Assembly: GCA_004762125.1 (NCBI GenBank)
Contig: SIHQ01000004.1
Span: forward strand, 1 to 64,000
Reading direction: 5' to 3'
DNA: 64,000 nt
Origin: Oceanospirillales bacterium
Lineage (GTDB): Bacteria > Pseudomonadota > Gammaproteobacteria > Pseudomonadales > Endozoicomonadaceae
The position numbers and the translations under genes were made by a program. The notes under the pieces were generated by a model, which was given only the letters and a program-made list of their open reading frames with translations, did no database searches and was not told the DNA's origin. Of the stretch, positions 44,169 through 54,700 are shown in pieces. Position 1 is the first letter of the stretch, and every line of letters begins with the position of its first letter.

Positions 44169-45425
44169 GTGATAAGAGTCAATTTGATGTGCGATAGTCA
44201 CAAATCAATAAATCTGAACTCCGGGTCAGTATTAATCGTCTCAGGCCTTCTTGGGCTTGCAACAGGCTGGCTTGATATATCCTATTTGAATCAGGCCGGA
44301 GTTGTTATCGCTGATATTTTTATCAAATTGTTAAAGCTTGTCAGTTTACCCATCATTTTTTTCTCATTATTGTCGACTCTCTCCGGAATGAGTGGAACGT
44401 CCGATGTAAAAACCCTAGGGGGAAAAGTACTCAAGTACACGCTATTGACGACTCTGTTAGCAGCAACCTTGGCACTGGGACTCTACCTTCTGTTTTCACC
44501 TGCTCGTACCAGCTTAGGGTTAATTAATCCCATTGAAGGTGCGCTTAAAACGGTCAGTTATTGGCACTATCTGCTCAGCCTTATTCCGGAAAATTTCATC
44601 GCTCCTTTTTACAACAACAATGTTATGGGCGTTTTGTTTCTTGCACTAACGTTAAGTGCTGCCACGCTCTCATTAAGAAAAGAACATAAGCACACTCTGA
44701 ACCAGCTGTTTGAAAGCCTCTTTGCCGCCGTAATGAAAATGACCGGTTTCTTCCTAAAGTTAATGCCTTTGGCCGTATGGGCTTTTGTGAACCTCTTTGT
44801 TCAGGATGTGCAAAGCCAGGAAACACTTCAGGGGCTGGCACTGTATCTGAGCTGTGTTCTTGCAGCGAACCTGATTCAAGCCAGCGTCGTACTGCCTACA
44901 CTCCTGAAAATGAAAGGACTGTCTCCACTGTCGTCTTTCAAGGCAATGCTGCCTGCACTGACCGTGGCTTTTTTCTCTAAATCATCCAGTGCTGCTCTGC
45001 CCGCAGCCATTGATTGTGCTGAGAAGAGAATGGGTGTGAATGGAAAAGTGGCCCGTTTCAGCATGCCCCTCTGCATTACTGTCAACATGAATGCCTGTGC
45101 GGCCTATATTCTGATTACTGTTCTTTTTGTCTGCGAGAGCAATGGTATCCAGTTTTCAGGTATCGAACTGTTCTCATGGATTCTGATCGCCACGCTGGCC
45201 GCTATTGGTAATGCCGGAGTTCCCATGGGCTGCTATATGCTGTCCAGCGCTTTTCTGGTTGCCATGGGAGTAGACATGAAACTGATGGTTCTGATTCTAC
45301 CGTTTTATGCCTTTATCGATATGCTGGAGAGTGCCATTAATGTCTGGTCTGACTCCTGTGTCACCGCGATGGTTAATCAGGAACTCAAATCCTCCCCTGT
45401 TTTACTGGAAGAACGCTTGGAATGA
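44169..45425 (+). CDS. dicarboxylate/amino acid:cation symporter (DAACS family)
   Basis: A 418-residue sodium or proton symporter of the GltP/DctA group with eight helices and two re-entrant loops. The hairpin motif is FFSKSSSAALPAAID, the binding segment NMNACAAYI (relatives NMDGTA.Y), and GNAGVPMGCYMLSSAF. In place of the usual NMDG the sequence has NMNAC, so substrate choice may differ. GTG 44169 with GGA in front, or ATG 44187, could start it. Substrates are probably C4-dicarboxylates or acidic amino acids. Confidence 0.88.
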   Translation: MIRVNLMCDSHKSINLNSGSVLIVSGLLGLATGWLDISYLNQAGVVIADIFIKLLKLVSLPIIFFSLLSTLSGMSGTSDVKTLGGKVLKYTLLTTLLAATLALGLYLLFSPARTSLGLINPIEGALKTVSYWHYLLSLIPENFIAPFYNNNVMGVLFLALTLSAATLSLRKEHKHTLNQLFESLFAAVMKMTGFFLKLMPLAVWAFVNLFVQDVQSQETLQGLALYLSCVLAANLIQASVVLPTLLKMKGLSPLSSFKAMLPALTVAFFSKSSSAALPAAIDCAEKRMGVNGKVARFSMPLCITVNMNACAAYILITVLFVCESNGIQFSGIELFSWILIATLAAIGNAGVPMGCYMLSSAFLVAMGVDMKLMVLILPFYAFIDMLESAINVWSDSCVTAMVNQELKSSPVLLEERLE

Positions 45426-45450
45426 TGAGGGCAACTCTGCCCTCATCATT
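45421..45450. terminator. bidirectional terminator overlapping the symporter stop
   Basis: Perfect 13-bp stem AATGATGAGGGCA / TGCCCTCATCATT with a 4-base loop. It includes the symporter stop codon and lies just after bioA arriving on the other strand. Confidence 0.75.
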
Positions 45451-45454
45451 CGTA

Positions 45455-46768
45455 TCATTTATTGGGATACATTCTGCAGATAACTTTGTAAATCGCCTGA
45501 CAAAGGAACTTCAGGTCATCGTCAGAAATGACATAAGGAGGCATGATGTACACCAGTTTGCCAAAAGGCCTCACCCATACACCTTCTTTGGGAAATTCCG
45601 ACTGAATCTCTGACATAACTACAGCTTCTTTCAGCTCAACAACACCAATACCGCCGAGCACTCGAATTTCCTGAACGATATCCAACGCCAAACAGGTAGA
45701 AAGCCGATCCTGAAGAATGACTTCAATATTGGCTATCTGCTGTTTCCAGTCCCCACGGCCAAGAATATCCAAACTAGCGACACCTGCCGCACAAGTCAGT
45801 GGATTAGCCATAAAGGTTGGCCCATGCATCATCGGCCCCTTGGCAGAAATAGTATCGCTGACGTCTGTTGAACACAGAGCCGCTGCCATGGACATATAGC
45901 CGCCAGTCAATGCTTTACCCACACACATAATGTCGGGCTCAATACCGGCGTGTTCACAGGCAAACATTTTTCCGGTGCGACCAAAGCCTGTGGCGATTTC
46001 ATCATGAATCAACAGAACACTGTACTCGTCACAGAGTTCTCTCACTCGCTTCAGAAATTCCGGAGAGAAGAAATACATGCCTCCCGCTCCCTGAACAACA
46101 GGCTCTACAATCACAGCGGCCACTTGCCCGGAAAGTGCTTCTAATTGTTGTTTGAATGGTTCTATATGAATTTCTTCAAAAGCATCACCCCATTTGCAAG
46201 CAGGACGCTCTACAAAATAGTGTTCAGGCAAAATACCGGTGAAATAGTGATGCATACCGTTTTCAGGGTCACAGATAGACATTCCACCGGTGGTGTCGCC
46301 ATAATAGCCACCCTTGAAGGTCAGCAGCTTGTTCTTCTTGGTTTCCCCTCTGCACTGCCAATACTGCATGGCCATTTTGATCGCTACTTCTACCGCCACG
46401 GAACCCGAGTCAGCAAAGAAAACAGTTTGCATCGCATCCGGTGCCAGATCGATCAATCGGCGAGCCAGTTCAACTGCAGGTTTATGAGTAAGGCCACCAA
46501 ACATAACATGAGACATGCGATCAATCTGGTCTTTTAATGCCTGATTTATTTCCGGATGGTTATAGCCATGAACCATGCTCCACCAGGATGCCATGCCATC
46601 AATGACTTCCCGGCCATCACTCAGCTTCAATCGCACACCTTCAGCGCTCTCTACGGCAAACAACTCAACATCACTGTTTGTTGAGCTGTACGGATGCCAG
46701 ATATGTCTGGCATCAAAGTCAAAATCGTCTGAAGTGAAAGGCGTATTCAAGACCGGCTCCCTGAGCAT
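45455..46768 (-). CDS. bioA: adenosylmethionine-8-amino-7-oxononanoate aminotransferase
   Basis: A 437-residue PLP aminotransferase making 7,8-diaminopelargonate in biotin synthesis, using S-adenosylmethionine as amino donor. HIWHPYSS, GMASWWSMVHGYNHPEI, FADSGSVAVEVA, GGYYGDT, DEIATGFGRTG and the PLP lysine in CVGKALTGGYMS are typical. Other bio genes are not in the window, so this is a scattered gene. No BirA operator was recognised upstream. Confidence 0.96.
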   Translation of the reverse strand: MLREPVLNTPFTSDDFDFDARHIWHPYSSTNSDVELFAVESAEGVRLKLSDGREVIDGMASWWSMVHGYNHPEINQALKDQIDRMSHVMFGGLTHKPAVELARRLIDLAPDAMQTVFFADSGSVAVEVAIKMAMQYWQCRGETKKNKLLTFKGGYYGDTTGGMSICDPENGMHHYFTGILPEHYFVERPACKWGDAFEEIHIEPFKQQLEALSGQVAAVIVEPVVQGAGGMYFFSPEFLKRVRELCDEYSVLLIHDEIATGFGRTGKMFACEHAGIEPDIMCVGKALTGGYMSMAAALCSTDVSDTISAKGPMMHGPTFMANPLTCAAGVASLDILGRGDWKQQIANIEVILQDRLSTCLALDIVQEIRVLGGIGVVELKEAVVMSEIQSEFPKEGVWVRPFGKLVYIMPPYVISDDDLKFLCQAIYKVICRMYPNK

Positions 46769-46962
46769 TGGAATATATATGTATATGTATAACGTAGGAA
46801 TAATAAGACGAAAGCCGGTTCATTACTAAATCGGCTTTGTAAAAGATTGTTCTCTCTGTGTGCTTATAAACAAGGTACAGCTATCAAGCAGTGTGAGGCA
46901 TTAGCCAGAATTTCAGTTACAATTGATCGTTTAAAACCTAGAAAGTAATGCAGTAGACCTCA

Positions 46963-47814
46963 ATGACCGCACTGTTTGTCAACCAACTGACCACTCTTGA
47001 TTTCAGCTACCTTGATCCTGCCAGAGGCGTGGTCGGAGAATCCTGGCTTGTCGATGTAACCCTGGAAGGGGATCTCGATGAGCAAGGAATGGTGTTTGAC
47101 TTTGGCCATGTCAAAAAGAAAATCAAGGCTTCTCTGGATATTCTGGCAGACCACCGTTTATTGGTGCCAGCCAACCACCCTCATGTCATTATTTCCAGTG
47201 AACAGAATCAGCTGAATATCACCATGGTGGCGGGTTCCGGAGACCAGATTCAATGCAGCTCACCGGCTCAAGCTATTTTACTGGTCAACGAAACCACCAT
47301 CACGCCTGAAATTCTTACGCCCATTCTGGAAGATGAGCTATTGAAGGATGTTCCTGCCAATGTCACATCCATCAAACTCAATATCTATCCGGAAGCCATT
47401 CCAGGTGCTTTCTACCATTACAGCCATGGTCTGAAAAAGCATCTGGGTGACTGTCAGCGGATAGCCCATGGCCACCGCTCCCCTATTCATATCTATCTGG
47501 ATGAAAACAGGGACAGCGACCTTGAAGATGAGTGGGCGGAAACCTGGAAAGATATTTACATTGCTACACGGGAAGACCTGCTGACCGAGTTTGATCTGAA
47601 CGGCATCGTTCACCTGAAATTTGGCTACACCTCTGATCAGGGCTATTTCGAGCTGACCATTGCTAAAAGCCGCTGCTACCTGCTGGACACTGATACCACT
47701 GTCGAATTGCTTGCAGAGCATATCGCCAGCGAGCACAAATCAAGATTTCCTGCCAGTAGAGTGAAGGTCGTTGCCTTTGAAGGCTTCAATAAAGGCTCAA
47801 TCTGCGAAAAGTAG
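46963..47814 (+). CDS. 6-pyruvoyl-tetrahydropterin synthase-like protein, two modules
   Basis: A 283-residue protein with two PTPS/QueD-type modules. The first half has GMVFDFGHVKKKIKAS and LDILADHRLL, the substrate-side part of QueD; the second has HYSHGLKKHLGDCQRIAHGHRSPIHIY, where the Cys and HGH residues match the catalytic Cys and zinc ligands. Standard QueD has about 120 residues, so this is a duplicated or split-domain form found in some gammaproteobacteria. It probably acts on dihydroneopterin-type substrates; whether it makes queuosine precursors is open. Confidence 0.82.
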   Translation: MTALFVNQLTTLDFSYLDPARGVVGESWLVDVTLEGDLDEQGMVFDFGHVKKKIKASLDILADHRLLVPANHPHVIISSEQNQLNITMVAGSGDQIQCSSPAQAILLVNETTITPEILTPILEDELLKDVPANVTSIKLNIYPEAIPGAFYHYSHGLKKHLGDCQRIAHGHRSPIHIYLDENRDSDLEDEWAETWKDIYIATREDLLTEFDLNGIVHLKFGYTSDQGYFELTIAKSRCYLLDTDTTVELLAEHIASEHKSRFPASRVKVVAFEGFNKGSICEK

Positions 47815-47868
47815 CCTCATAAGCAAGCTATTCTAAAGCTATCACCATTGTGAAAATGGACTTTCACC

Positions 47869-48510
47869 ATGAGCATCGAAGACTTCAATAACCGCCCTCA
47901 AAGGCCGGAATCCGGTCTTGATCCTGAGTTGGGCCGCTCAACTCAGGATGCATCAGAGCAAGAAGTAGAAATAACCTTTGAAGAGTTGCGCAGCCATGTG
48001 GAAGAGATGCTGCAATTTAACTACGGCACCGTAAACGAATTAATGGCTCAGATTGCAGCCATTGCTCCTATGCGTCCGGATACGTTTCAGGGCAAACAAC
48101 CGGATATTGCCGCTATTGATGCCATCAATGAATCCCGTTCACAAGCCGTTGCTCCTGTTGGCGCTGCCGGTTCTTCAGAATTCACCGATAAGCTCAAATT
48201 TATTGGAGGTGCAATGGGAGACCATGACCTTCAAATACAACAGCTTTTTGATATGTTGGCTCTCTCTCGCTCAGGTAGAAAACCCGATCCAGAAAGCCTT
48301 GGCATCGAATACGAACGACTGATGTCTATTATGATTCAGGCTGAAGGTCGTAAAAATCAGGTACTCAGCCAGATGCCCGAAACACTTCCCAACTACTCAC
48401 AACAATCAGTTCAGCAACAACTCCCAGAATTTGTCAGTAGCCTGCAAAAGTATGATGCCAGCTTCAGAGAAGCATTGATTGAAATTCGCACAAAAATGAA
48501 TCAGTCGTAA
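47869..48510 (+). CDS. hypothetical acidic protein
   Basis: A 213-residue soluble, acidic, Gln-rich protein: MSIEDFNNRPQRPESGLDPE start, predicted mostly helical (EEVEITFEELRSHVEEMLQF, LQKYDASFREALIEI), without signal peptide or membrane segment. A disordered first 30 residues and repeated helices suggest a partner-binding protein. It follows the PTPS-like gene by 54 bases but shows no link to it. I do not recognise the family. Confidence 0.65.
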   Translation: MSIEDFNNRPQRPESGLDPELGRSTQDASEQEVEITFEELRSHVEEMLQFNYGTVNELMAQIAAIAPMRPDTFQGKQPDIAAIDAINESRSQAVAPVGAAGSSEFTDKLKFIGGAMGDHDLQIQQLFDMLALSRSGRKPDPESLGIEYERLMSIMIQAEGRKNQVLSQMPETLPNYSQQSVQQQLPEFVSSLQKYDASFREALIEIRTKMNQS

Positions 48511-48647
48511 TCATACGTTCTTACTCTCCCTATGTAACATTGCAGGATGCAGGAGGATATTTCATAGAAAAAGTGGCATTCTGTCGCACCTGAAGAAAAA
48601 ATAATACAGTCATTGATCGGCTGAGATAAGAATAACAGGTAGACGAC

Positions 48648-49853
48648 ATGAGCCAGAAAATTGAATTCGCTCCCATGCCCGACGCGGCAGGTTACTTTGG
48701 CGAGTATGGTGGTGCAATTGTACCCCCCGCTTTAGAACAGGCCATTGCTGACGTTGACCAGGCCTATCACGAAATCCGTAAAGACCCGTCCTTTCGTGAA
48801 GAGTTACACGACCTCTATAAACATTATGTAGGTCGCCCCAGCCCTATCTTCTATGCCAAGCGTCTATCCGACACGTTGGGTGGAGCAAAAATTTACCTTA
48901 AGCGTGAAGATTTGAACCACACCGGTGCCCATAAGATCAATCATGCTCTTGGTGAAGCACTTCTCGCCAAATACATGGGTAAGAAGAAAGTCATTGCTGA
49001 AACCGGTGCAGGTCAACACGGTGTTGCCATGGCTACAGCCTGTGCTTTGGTTGGTATTGAGTGTGAAATCCATATGGGTCAAGTGGATATCGAAAAAGAA
49101 GCACCTAATGTTACCCGCATGAAAATTCTTGGTTGTAAGGTTGTGCCCGTCACCTTCGGTACCCGAACTTTAAAGGACGCGGTAGACAGCGCCTTTCTGG
49201 CTTATCTTGATGATCCCGAAAACCAGTTGTACGCCATTGGTTCGGTAGTAGGCCCTCATCCCTTTCCGATGATGGTTCGTGATTTTCAACAGATTATCGG
49301 TGAAGAAGCCCGAGATCAGTTTCAGCAAACAGAAGGTAAACTGCCTGACTATTTAATGGCCTGTATAGGTGGTGGCAGTAATGCTATTGGCCTCTTTACA
49401 GCCTTTTTGAACGATGAGTCAGTAACGATGATTGGTGTCGAGCCTTCCGGTAAAGGCCTGGATACAACCGAGCACGCAGCAACACTGACACTAGGCACTC
49501 CCGGTGTCATACAAGGTTTTAAATGTTATGTATTGCAGGATGAGCAAGGTGAGCCTCTGCCTGTTCATTCAATCGCTTCTGGTCTGGACTATCCGGGTGT
49601 TGGTCCACAGCACAGCTATTTGAAAGACTTCGGTCGTGTGGAATATCAGTCAGTGACTGACCAGGAATGTCTTGATGCCTTTATGACTCTGTCACGAAAG
49701 GAAGGGATTATCCCTGCATTGGAAAGTGCTCACGCTGTTGCTGGAGCTATTCGTCTTGCACCACAACTCTCTTCAGATAAAAGTATTCTTGTAAACCTGA
49801 GTGGTCGTGGTGACAAAGATATTGATTTTGTTGTAGAAAAACTGGGGCTTTAA
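48648..49853 (+). CDS. trpB: tryptophan synthase beta subunit
   Basis: A 401-residue PLP enzyme joining indole and serine. The PLP lysine lies in [25 protein letters not shown] is the activation region and GGGSNAIG binds phosphate. It matches the canonical TrpB1 type. Unusually, no trpA lies beside it: neighbours are a hypothetical gene and a TetR regulator. A terminator follows at once, so it is a single-gene unit. It could pair with a distant TrpA or use indole from outside. Confidence 0.96.
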   Translation: MSQKIEFAPMPDAAGYFGEYGGAIVPPALEQAIADVDQAYHEIRKDPSFREELHDLYKHYVGRPSPIFYAKRLSDTLGGAKIYLKREDLNHTGAHKINHALGEALLAKYMGKKKVIAETGAGQHGVAMATACALVGIECEIHMGQVDIEKEAPNVTRMKILGCKVVPVTFGTRTLKDAVDSAFLAYLDDPENQLYAIGSVVGPHPFPMMVRDFQQIIGEEARDQFQQTEGKLPDYLMACIGGGSNAIGLFTAFLNDESVTMIGVEPSGKGLDTTEHAATLTLGTPGVIQGFKCYVLQDEQGEPLPVHSIASGLDYPGVGPQHSYLKDFGRVEYQSVTDQECLDAFMTLSRKEGIIPALESAHAVAGAIRLAPQLSSDKSILVNLSGRGDKDIDFVVEKLGL

Positions 49854-49860
49854 AATCTAT

Positions 49861-49888
49861 AAGACCCTGTTGATCAGGGTCTTTATTT
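49861..49888 (+). terminator. terminator after trpB
   Basis: Perfect 9-bp stem AAGACCCTG / CAGGGTCTT with a 5-base loop, followed by TATTT, eight bases after the trpB stop. Confidence 0.85.
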
Positions 49889-49902
49889 CAGCTAAGTACA
49901 CA

Positions 49903-50505
49903 CTACTGTTTTTCAGGCATATTCAGACAATTCAAAAAGAAACCAAGAGATTTTCTGATATCGAGAGGTTCACCGGTTGCCGGATGACAGTGATTCCCTT
50001 CCAGCACCATGCTGGTATGCCCTTTAACATGAGCAGCCGCATTAATCGTCATATACCAGAGCAGCTCATCGTCAGGATCATTGATCTTTAAACGCTTTTG
50101 AATTAATTCTTTTAAAACACCGATGCAACTGTCTGCGACTTCTTTCAAGGGAAGACAAATATCTTTACGAGCAAGCCCGGAACCAAACATCAGCTTGTGC
50201 ATGGCTGGATAGGCGACAGCTGTTTCAATATAAGCAACACCTACTTCAATCAAGGCATTGTCCAGATTGTCTGAAGCCTCAACGGCTGCCTCCATTCTGC
50301 TTTTAAGAGCCTTAAAACCATTGACAGCCATTGCGTCCAGCAAAGCATCCTTGTCCTTAAAATGACGATAAGGCGCCGTCTGTGACACGCCTACTGATCG
50401 AGCTAAAGCCCGAAGGCTCAATTTCTCAGGCCCTACTTCTTCCAATTGTCTGACCGCTTCACAGAGCAGACTTTCTCTCAGGTTGCCATGATGATATTGA
50501 TTCAT
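49903..50505 (-). CDS. TetR/AcrR family transcriptional regulator
   Basis: A 200-residue regulator from ATG 50505 (MNQYHHGNLRESLLCEAVRQL), divergent from the RND efflux genes. The helix-turn-helix is LSLRALARSVGVSQTAPYRHFKDKDALLDAM. An upstream in-frame ATG at 50607 adds 34 residues that look non-coding. It most likely represses the efflux genes and itself, with release by a pump substrate, as in AcrR or NalC-like systems. A palindrome lies between the genes. Confidence 0.9.
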   Translation of the reverse strand: MNQYHHGNLRESLLCEAVRQLEEVGPEKLSLRALARSVGVSQTAPYRHFKDKDALLDAMAVNGFKALKSRMEAAVEASDNLDNALIEVGVAYIETAVAYPAMHKLMFGSGLARKDICLPLKEVADSCIGVLKELIQKRLKINDPDDELLWYMTINAAAHVKGHTSMVLEGNHCHPATGEPLDIRKSLGFFLNCLNMPEKQ

Positions 50506-50560
50506 TGCCTTGGTATTACTTCGATTAATAACCACATTTTGAAACAAAAATGCAATTATC

Positions 50561-50576
50561 GTCAACCATTGTTGAC
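50561..50576. promoter_or_regulatory. candidate TetR operator in the efflux promoter
   Basis: GTCAAC-CATT-GTTGAC, a perfect 6-bp inverted repeat. On the plus strand its right arm overlaps TTGACA (50572-50577), a possible -35 paired with TAGCAT (50596-50601, 18-base spacer). A second TTGACA stands at 50601. The palindrome position would block RNA polymerase. Confidence 0.55.
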
Positions 50577-50680
50577 ACTGAACACATTGCTCGCCTAGCA
50601 TTGACACCCAATAAGCGGCATCATAAATCGAAATGGCATGGTTGCCGCGAGAACTCTAATAAAAATCAAGGAATGCACAA

Positions 50681-51739
50681 ATGAGCTGCTTGCGATCCGG
50701 CGTGTTCACCGGTTTACTGACTCTATCGTCGATGATCGGACTGACCAACAGCTCATGGGCTGAAGAGAGAGCACCTGCGGTGGTCAACGTCAGTGAAGTG
50801 CAATACCAAAATCACGCTAGACCCATTCGCACCAGTGGCATCCTTTCCTACAAATCCCAACAGACGCTTTCATTCAAAACCGCTGGACCTATTGACAAGC
50901 TTGCCGTTAATGAAGGTGACCAGGTTAAAGCCGGGCAGCTTCTCGCAAGTCTGAGTTTAGGGGAAATTAACGCTCAGGTTGCAGAAGCCAAAGCCAGAGT
51001 TGATCTCGCAAAGCGTAATCTTGAACGTCTGAGGAAACTCCATGCTAACAATGTCATTTCTCTTGATCAGTTTCAAACCGCAGAGACTGAGCTTGAAGTG
51101 ACCAAAAGCAAACTGAATGCCATTCGCTTCAACCGTAAATACTCCAGTATAAAAGCACCGGTAGACGGCCTGGTATTAAGACGATTCGTAGAAAGAAATG
51201 AACTGATTACTTCTTATCAACCAGTCCTTCTGGTCGCTGATACCGAACAAGGCTGGGTGATCAAAACCGGCGTCACTGATGCAGACATTGTTCGACTGCA
51301 AAAAAATGATTCAGCGTCTATCAACTTTGATGCCTGGACCAGTCATCCCTTTACCGGAACAGTCACTCAACTGGCAACGTTGGCTGATGAGAAAACCGGA
51401 ACCTTTGAAGTTGAAATAACCCTTGCAGATCCTGAAAACAAATTGAGATCCGGGTTCATAGGCAAAGTTACCATCCACCCTTCAAGTACACGACAGCTTA
51501 CTTTGGTTCCAATGCAGTCGATCATTAATGTCAGCGAGAAGCAGGCAGAGGTGTTTGTTTATTCCTCTGACACAGAAACGGTAACTACCCGGAAAATTCA
51601 ACTCGATTATCTGGAGCCAGGTTTTGCTGCCAGCCGTAGCGGACTGAAAACAGGAGAATTACTGGTCACTAAAGGCGCTGGACTGCTCCGTAATGGCGAA
51701 CACGCTCAAATTACTTCTACTGACAAACTCGGGGAGTAA
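50681..51739 (+). CDS. RND efflux periplasmic adaptor subunit
   Basis: A 352-residue membrane fusion protein of the HlyD/MexC type. Signal peptide (about residues 1-27, SSWA-EE), lipoyl-like half-motifs around PIDKLAVNEGDQVKAGQLLASL and YSSIKAPVDGLVLRRFVE, a coiled-coil hairpin between them (AQVAEAKARVDLAKRNLERL), then beta-barrel. It bridges the inner-membrane pump and an outer-membrane channel. The permease gene starts five bases after its stop. No outer-membrane factor gene is next to the pair. Confidence 0.93.
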   Translation: MSCLRSGVFTGLLTLSSMIGLTNSSWAEERAPAVVNVSEVQYQNHARPIRTSGILSYKSQQTLSFKTAGPIDKLAVNEGDQVKAGQLLASLSLGEINAQVAEAKARVDLAKRNLERLRKLHANNVISLDQFQTAETELEVTKSKLNAIRFNRKYSSIKAPVDGLVLRRFVERNELITSYQPVLLVADTEQGWVIKTGVTDADIVRLQKNDSASINFDAWTSHPFTGTVTQLATLADEKTGTFEVEITLADPENKLRSGFIGKVTIHPSSTRQLTLVPMQSIINVSEKQAEVFVYSSDTETVTTRKIQLDYLEPGFAASRSGLKTGELLVTKGAGLLRNGEHAQITSTDKLGE

Positions 51740-51744
51740 TTATC

Positions 51745-54700
51745 ATGCGCTTACCTGCTCTGGCGATCAAGAATCGTCGTTTTACTCTCATAGCTATGCT
51801 TCTGCTTATTCTTCTTGGGCTGGTCTCACTGCAGAATATGCCTCGCTCGGAAGATCCACAATTTGAATTTCCAGCCACCATGGTGCAAGTAGTTTATCCA
51901 GGTACCAACCCCCAGGATATGGAAAAACTGATTGTTGACCCGATCGAAGAAGTCGTCAATGAGCTGGATGATATCAAGGTGTTAAAAGCCAATATCGAAG
52001 ACGGTTTGGCGGTTATTCGAGTGGAATTTATCTATGGTTCCGACCCTCAGGATAAATACGATGATGTCGTCTCTTCCATTGCTCGTATCAGGGATCAACT
52101 GCCTGAGGGCATTGCTGTTCTCAATATCGATCGAATCTCACCTGTAGACGTCAACATTATTCAAATTGCCATAAAATCTGAAGAACAAGGCTACAACGTT
52201 CTCAAACCTCTGGCTGAGAAATTTGAGAAAAAACTGGAACGTATTCCTGGCGTAAAAAGAGCTAAAACCGAAGCCTATGCTGAGCAACAACTTCAGATCA
52301 AAGCCAGATTGGAGAAAATGAAAGAGCTGGGTATTGGTCTGGAAGACCTAATCAATGCCGTTAAGGTTTCTGGTGTGAACCTTCCTGGTGGGCATGTATT
52401 GTCTGGCGATCGTCGTTTTACAGTTAGAACCAGTGGTGATTTTCGTTCGTTAGACGAAATAAAACGTACTGCGGTTCTATCCAGTCCAGGAAAAGTAATT
52501 TATGTCGAAGATGTAGCCGAGGTCAGCTTTGGTGACGCCCTACCCGGTTACCTCGCTCGCTATCAGGGGGAAACGTCGGTCTTTGTCACTGTTGTTCAGC
52601 GTGAAGGCAGTAATATCTTCAAGGTAATGGAGCAAATAAAAGCGGCTATGGCAGAGCTTGAGAAGAAGCTGCCCAATGGCGTTACTCTTGGCGTTACCCA
52701 TGATCAGGCCGAATCTGTTGACATGCGCATAGATCAGTTCTTCGACAGTCTTATGCAAGGGCTATTGCTGGTCGGAATATTAACGCTGTTGTTTCTTGGC
52801 TTCAGACCTGCCATGGTCATTATTTTTGCTATTCCGCTGTCGTTTTTTATCGGCATAGGCTGGCTGGATCTGGCAGGCTTTGGTATTCAACAGATGTCCA
52901 TTGCCGGATTGGTTATTGCTCTGGGACTACTGGTCGACAACGCCATTGTAGTCACAGAAAATGTTGATCGTTTCCTCAGACAGGGCTATTCCCCTGAAGA
53001 AGCGGCAGCCAAAGGTGCCAGTCAAGTTGGCTGGGCTGTTGTCAGCGGAACATTCACCACCATTCTAGCTTTTGTCCCCATTCTAATGCTTCAAACAGGC
53101 GCAGGAATATTCTTGCGCTCCATGCCAGTGACAGTAATTCTAACCCTTCTGGCATCGCTACTGATCGCTTTGATGCTGACACCTTTGATGGCCAGCCTGT
53201 TCTTGCAAGGCAAGAAGCGTAAAACACCAAAACTGCTTCGCGCACTGGATGCTTTTGCCAAGCGACCTTATCGACGGCTCTTGACTGTCGCTTTAAAGCA
53301 GCCCGTTATAGTTCTGAGTATTGCCATGCTTACTTTGGTAGGCTCCGTTATGTTGGCAGGAAAAATCGGGGTCAGCATGTTTCCCAAGGCTGAAAAGCCT
53401 ATGTTTATGGTTAATATTGAACTGCCTGAAGGTTCCAGCTTTAACGATACGACCCGTGTTGCAATTCAAGCTGAAGATATCATCAAGGGGCACGAACTGG
53501 TTCGTTCCATCAGTACCAATGTTGGTAAGGGCAATCCAAGAATTTATTACAACATTTTTCCCAGTCGTCAGGTTCCTAACTATGCACAGCTTGTCGTAAG
53601 ACTCCATACCGGAAATCTGTCTAAGGTCGAACCTTTTGTGGAAGAGCTTCGTGAAGCCTTTGCAAAAGTGACTGGTGCTCGCATTACCATCAAGGAGCTG
53701 ATGCAAGGCCCTCCCTATGAAGCACCTATTGCTATTCGAGTTGTCGGTGATGACCTGAATCAAGTATTGAAAGCGTCAAGAGATGTTGAAAACTTTATCG
53801 AACAGACTCAGGGAACGGTTAATGTAAATAACCCTCTGGATAAGCCAAAGGTTGATCTAAAAGTCAACATTAACCGCGAAAAAGCGGCTATGTACAGTGT
53901 TTCGATCAATTCTATTGATCAGGTTATCCGTGCCAGTCTGGTGGGCGTTACTGTCAGCCAGTTTCGCGATGCCGTAGGTGAGGATTTCCCTGTCGTTGTC
54001 AGTTATCAGGGAAGCGATCGACCTCGAATGGAAGACTTTGACATTATGATGGTCAAGTCAGCCTCTGGAGAACTCATCCCCATAAAACAACTGGTGTCGT
54101 TGAAAATACAAAGTGCACTGCCAAGATTTCAGCACCATATGACGGAACGAATGGTTCGAATAACAGCCGATATCAAAGGCAGTTATCAGGCTGAAGCACT
54201 AACCAACGAAATCGTTAAAAAACTGGATCAATATAATTGGCCTGAAGGTGTCTACTATCAAATTGGTGGTGAGCAAGAGCAGAGAAAGGAATCTTTCTCT
54301 GGTATGACCAAAGTATTACTGATTGCGCTTATCGGTATCTTTGCGGTACTGGTTCTTCAGTTTAATTCTTTCTCTCAGCCACTGGTGATCTTTGCTGCTA
54401 TACCTTTCGCAGTAACCGGAATGGTTCTGGCACTTTGGATAGCCGGTTTCACCTTCTCGTTCACGGCCTTTATCGGTCTGACATCCCTGGTCGGCATTGT
54501 GGTCAACAACTCCATCATTCTGGTGGATTATGCCAACCAGTTACGAAAGGAAGGTCACTCAGTAGCCGAAGCCATCATTATGTCTGGCCAAACCCGTCTA
54601 CTGCCTATTCTGCTGACCACCATGACAACCATTGGTGGTCTGCTGCCACTGACGCTATCAGGGTCTTCCATGTGGGCACCTATGGGATCAACCATTATTG

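Noticed and set aside
46769-46962. BirA operator in front of bioA
   Set aside because: No TTGTAAC / GTTTACAA-type pair was found; the TTGTAA at 46837 has no partner at the right distance.
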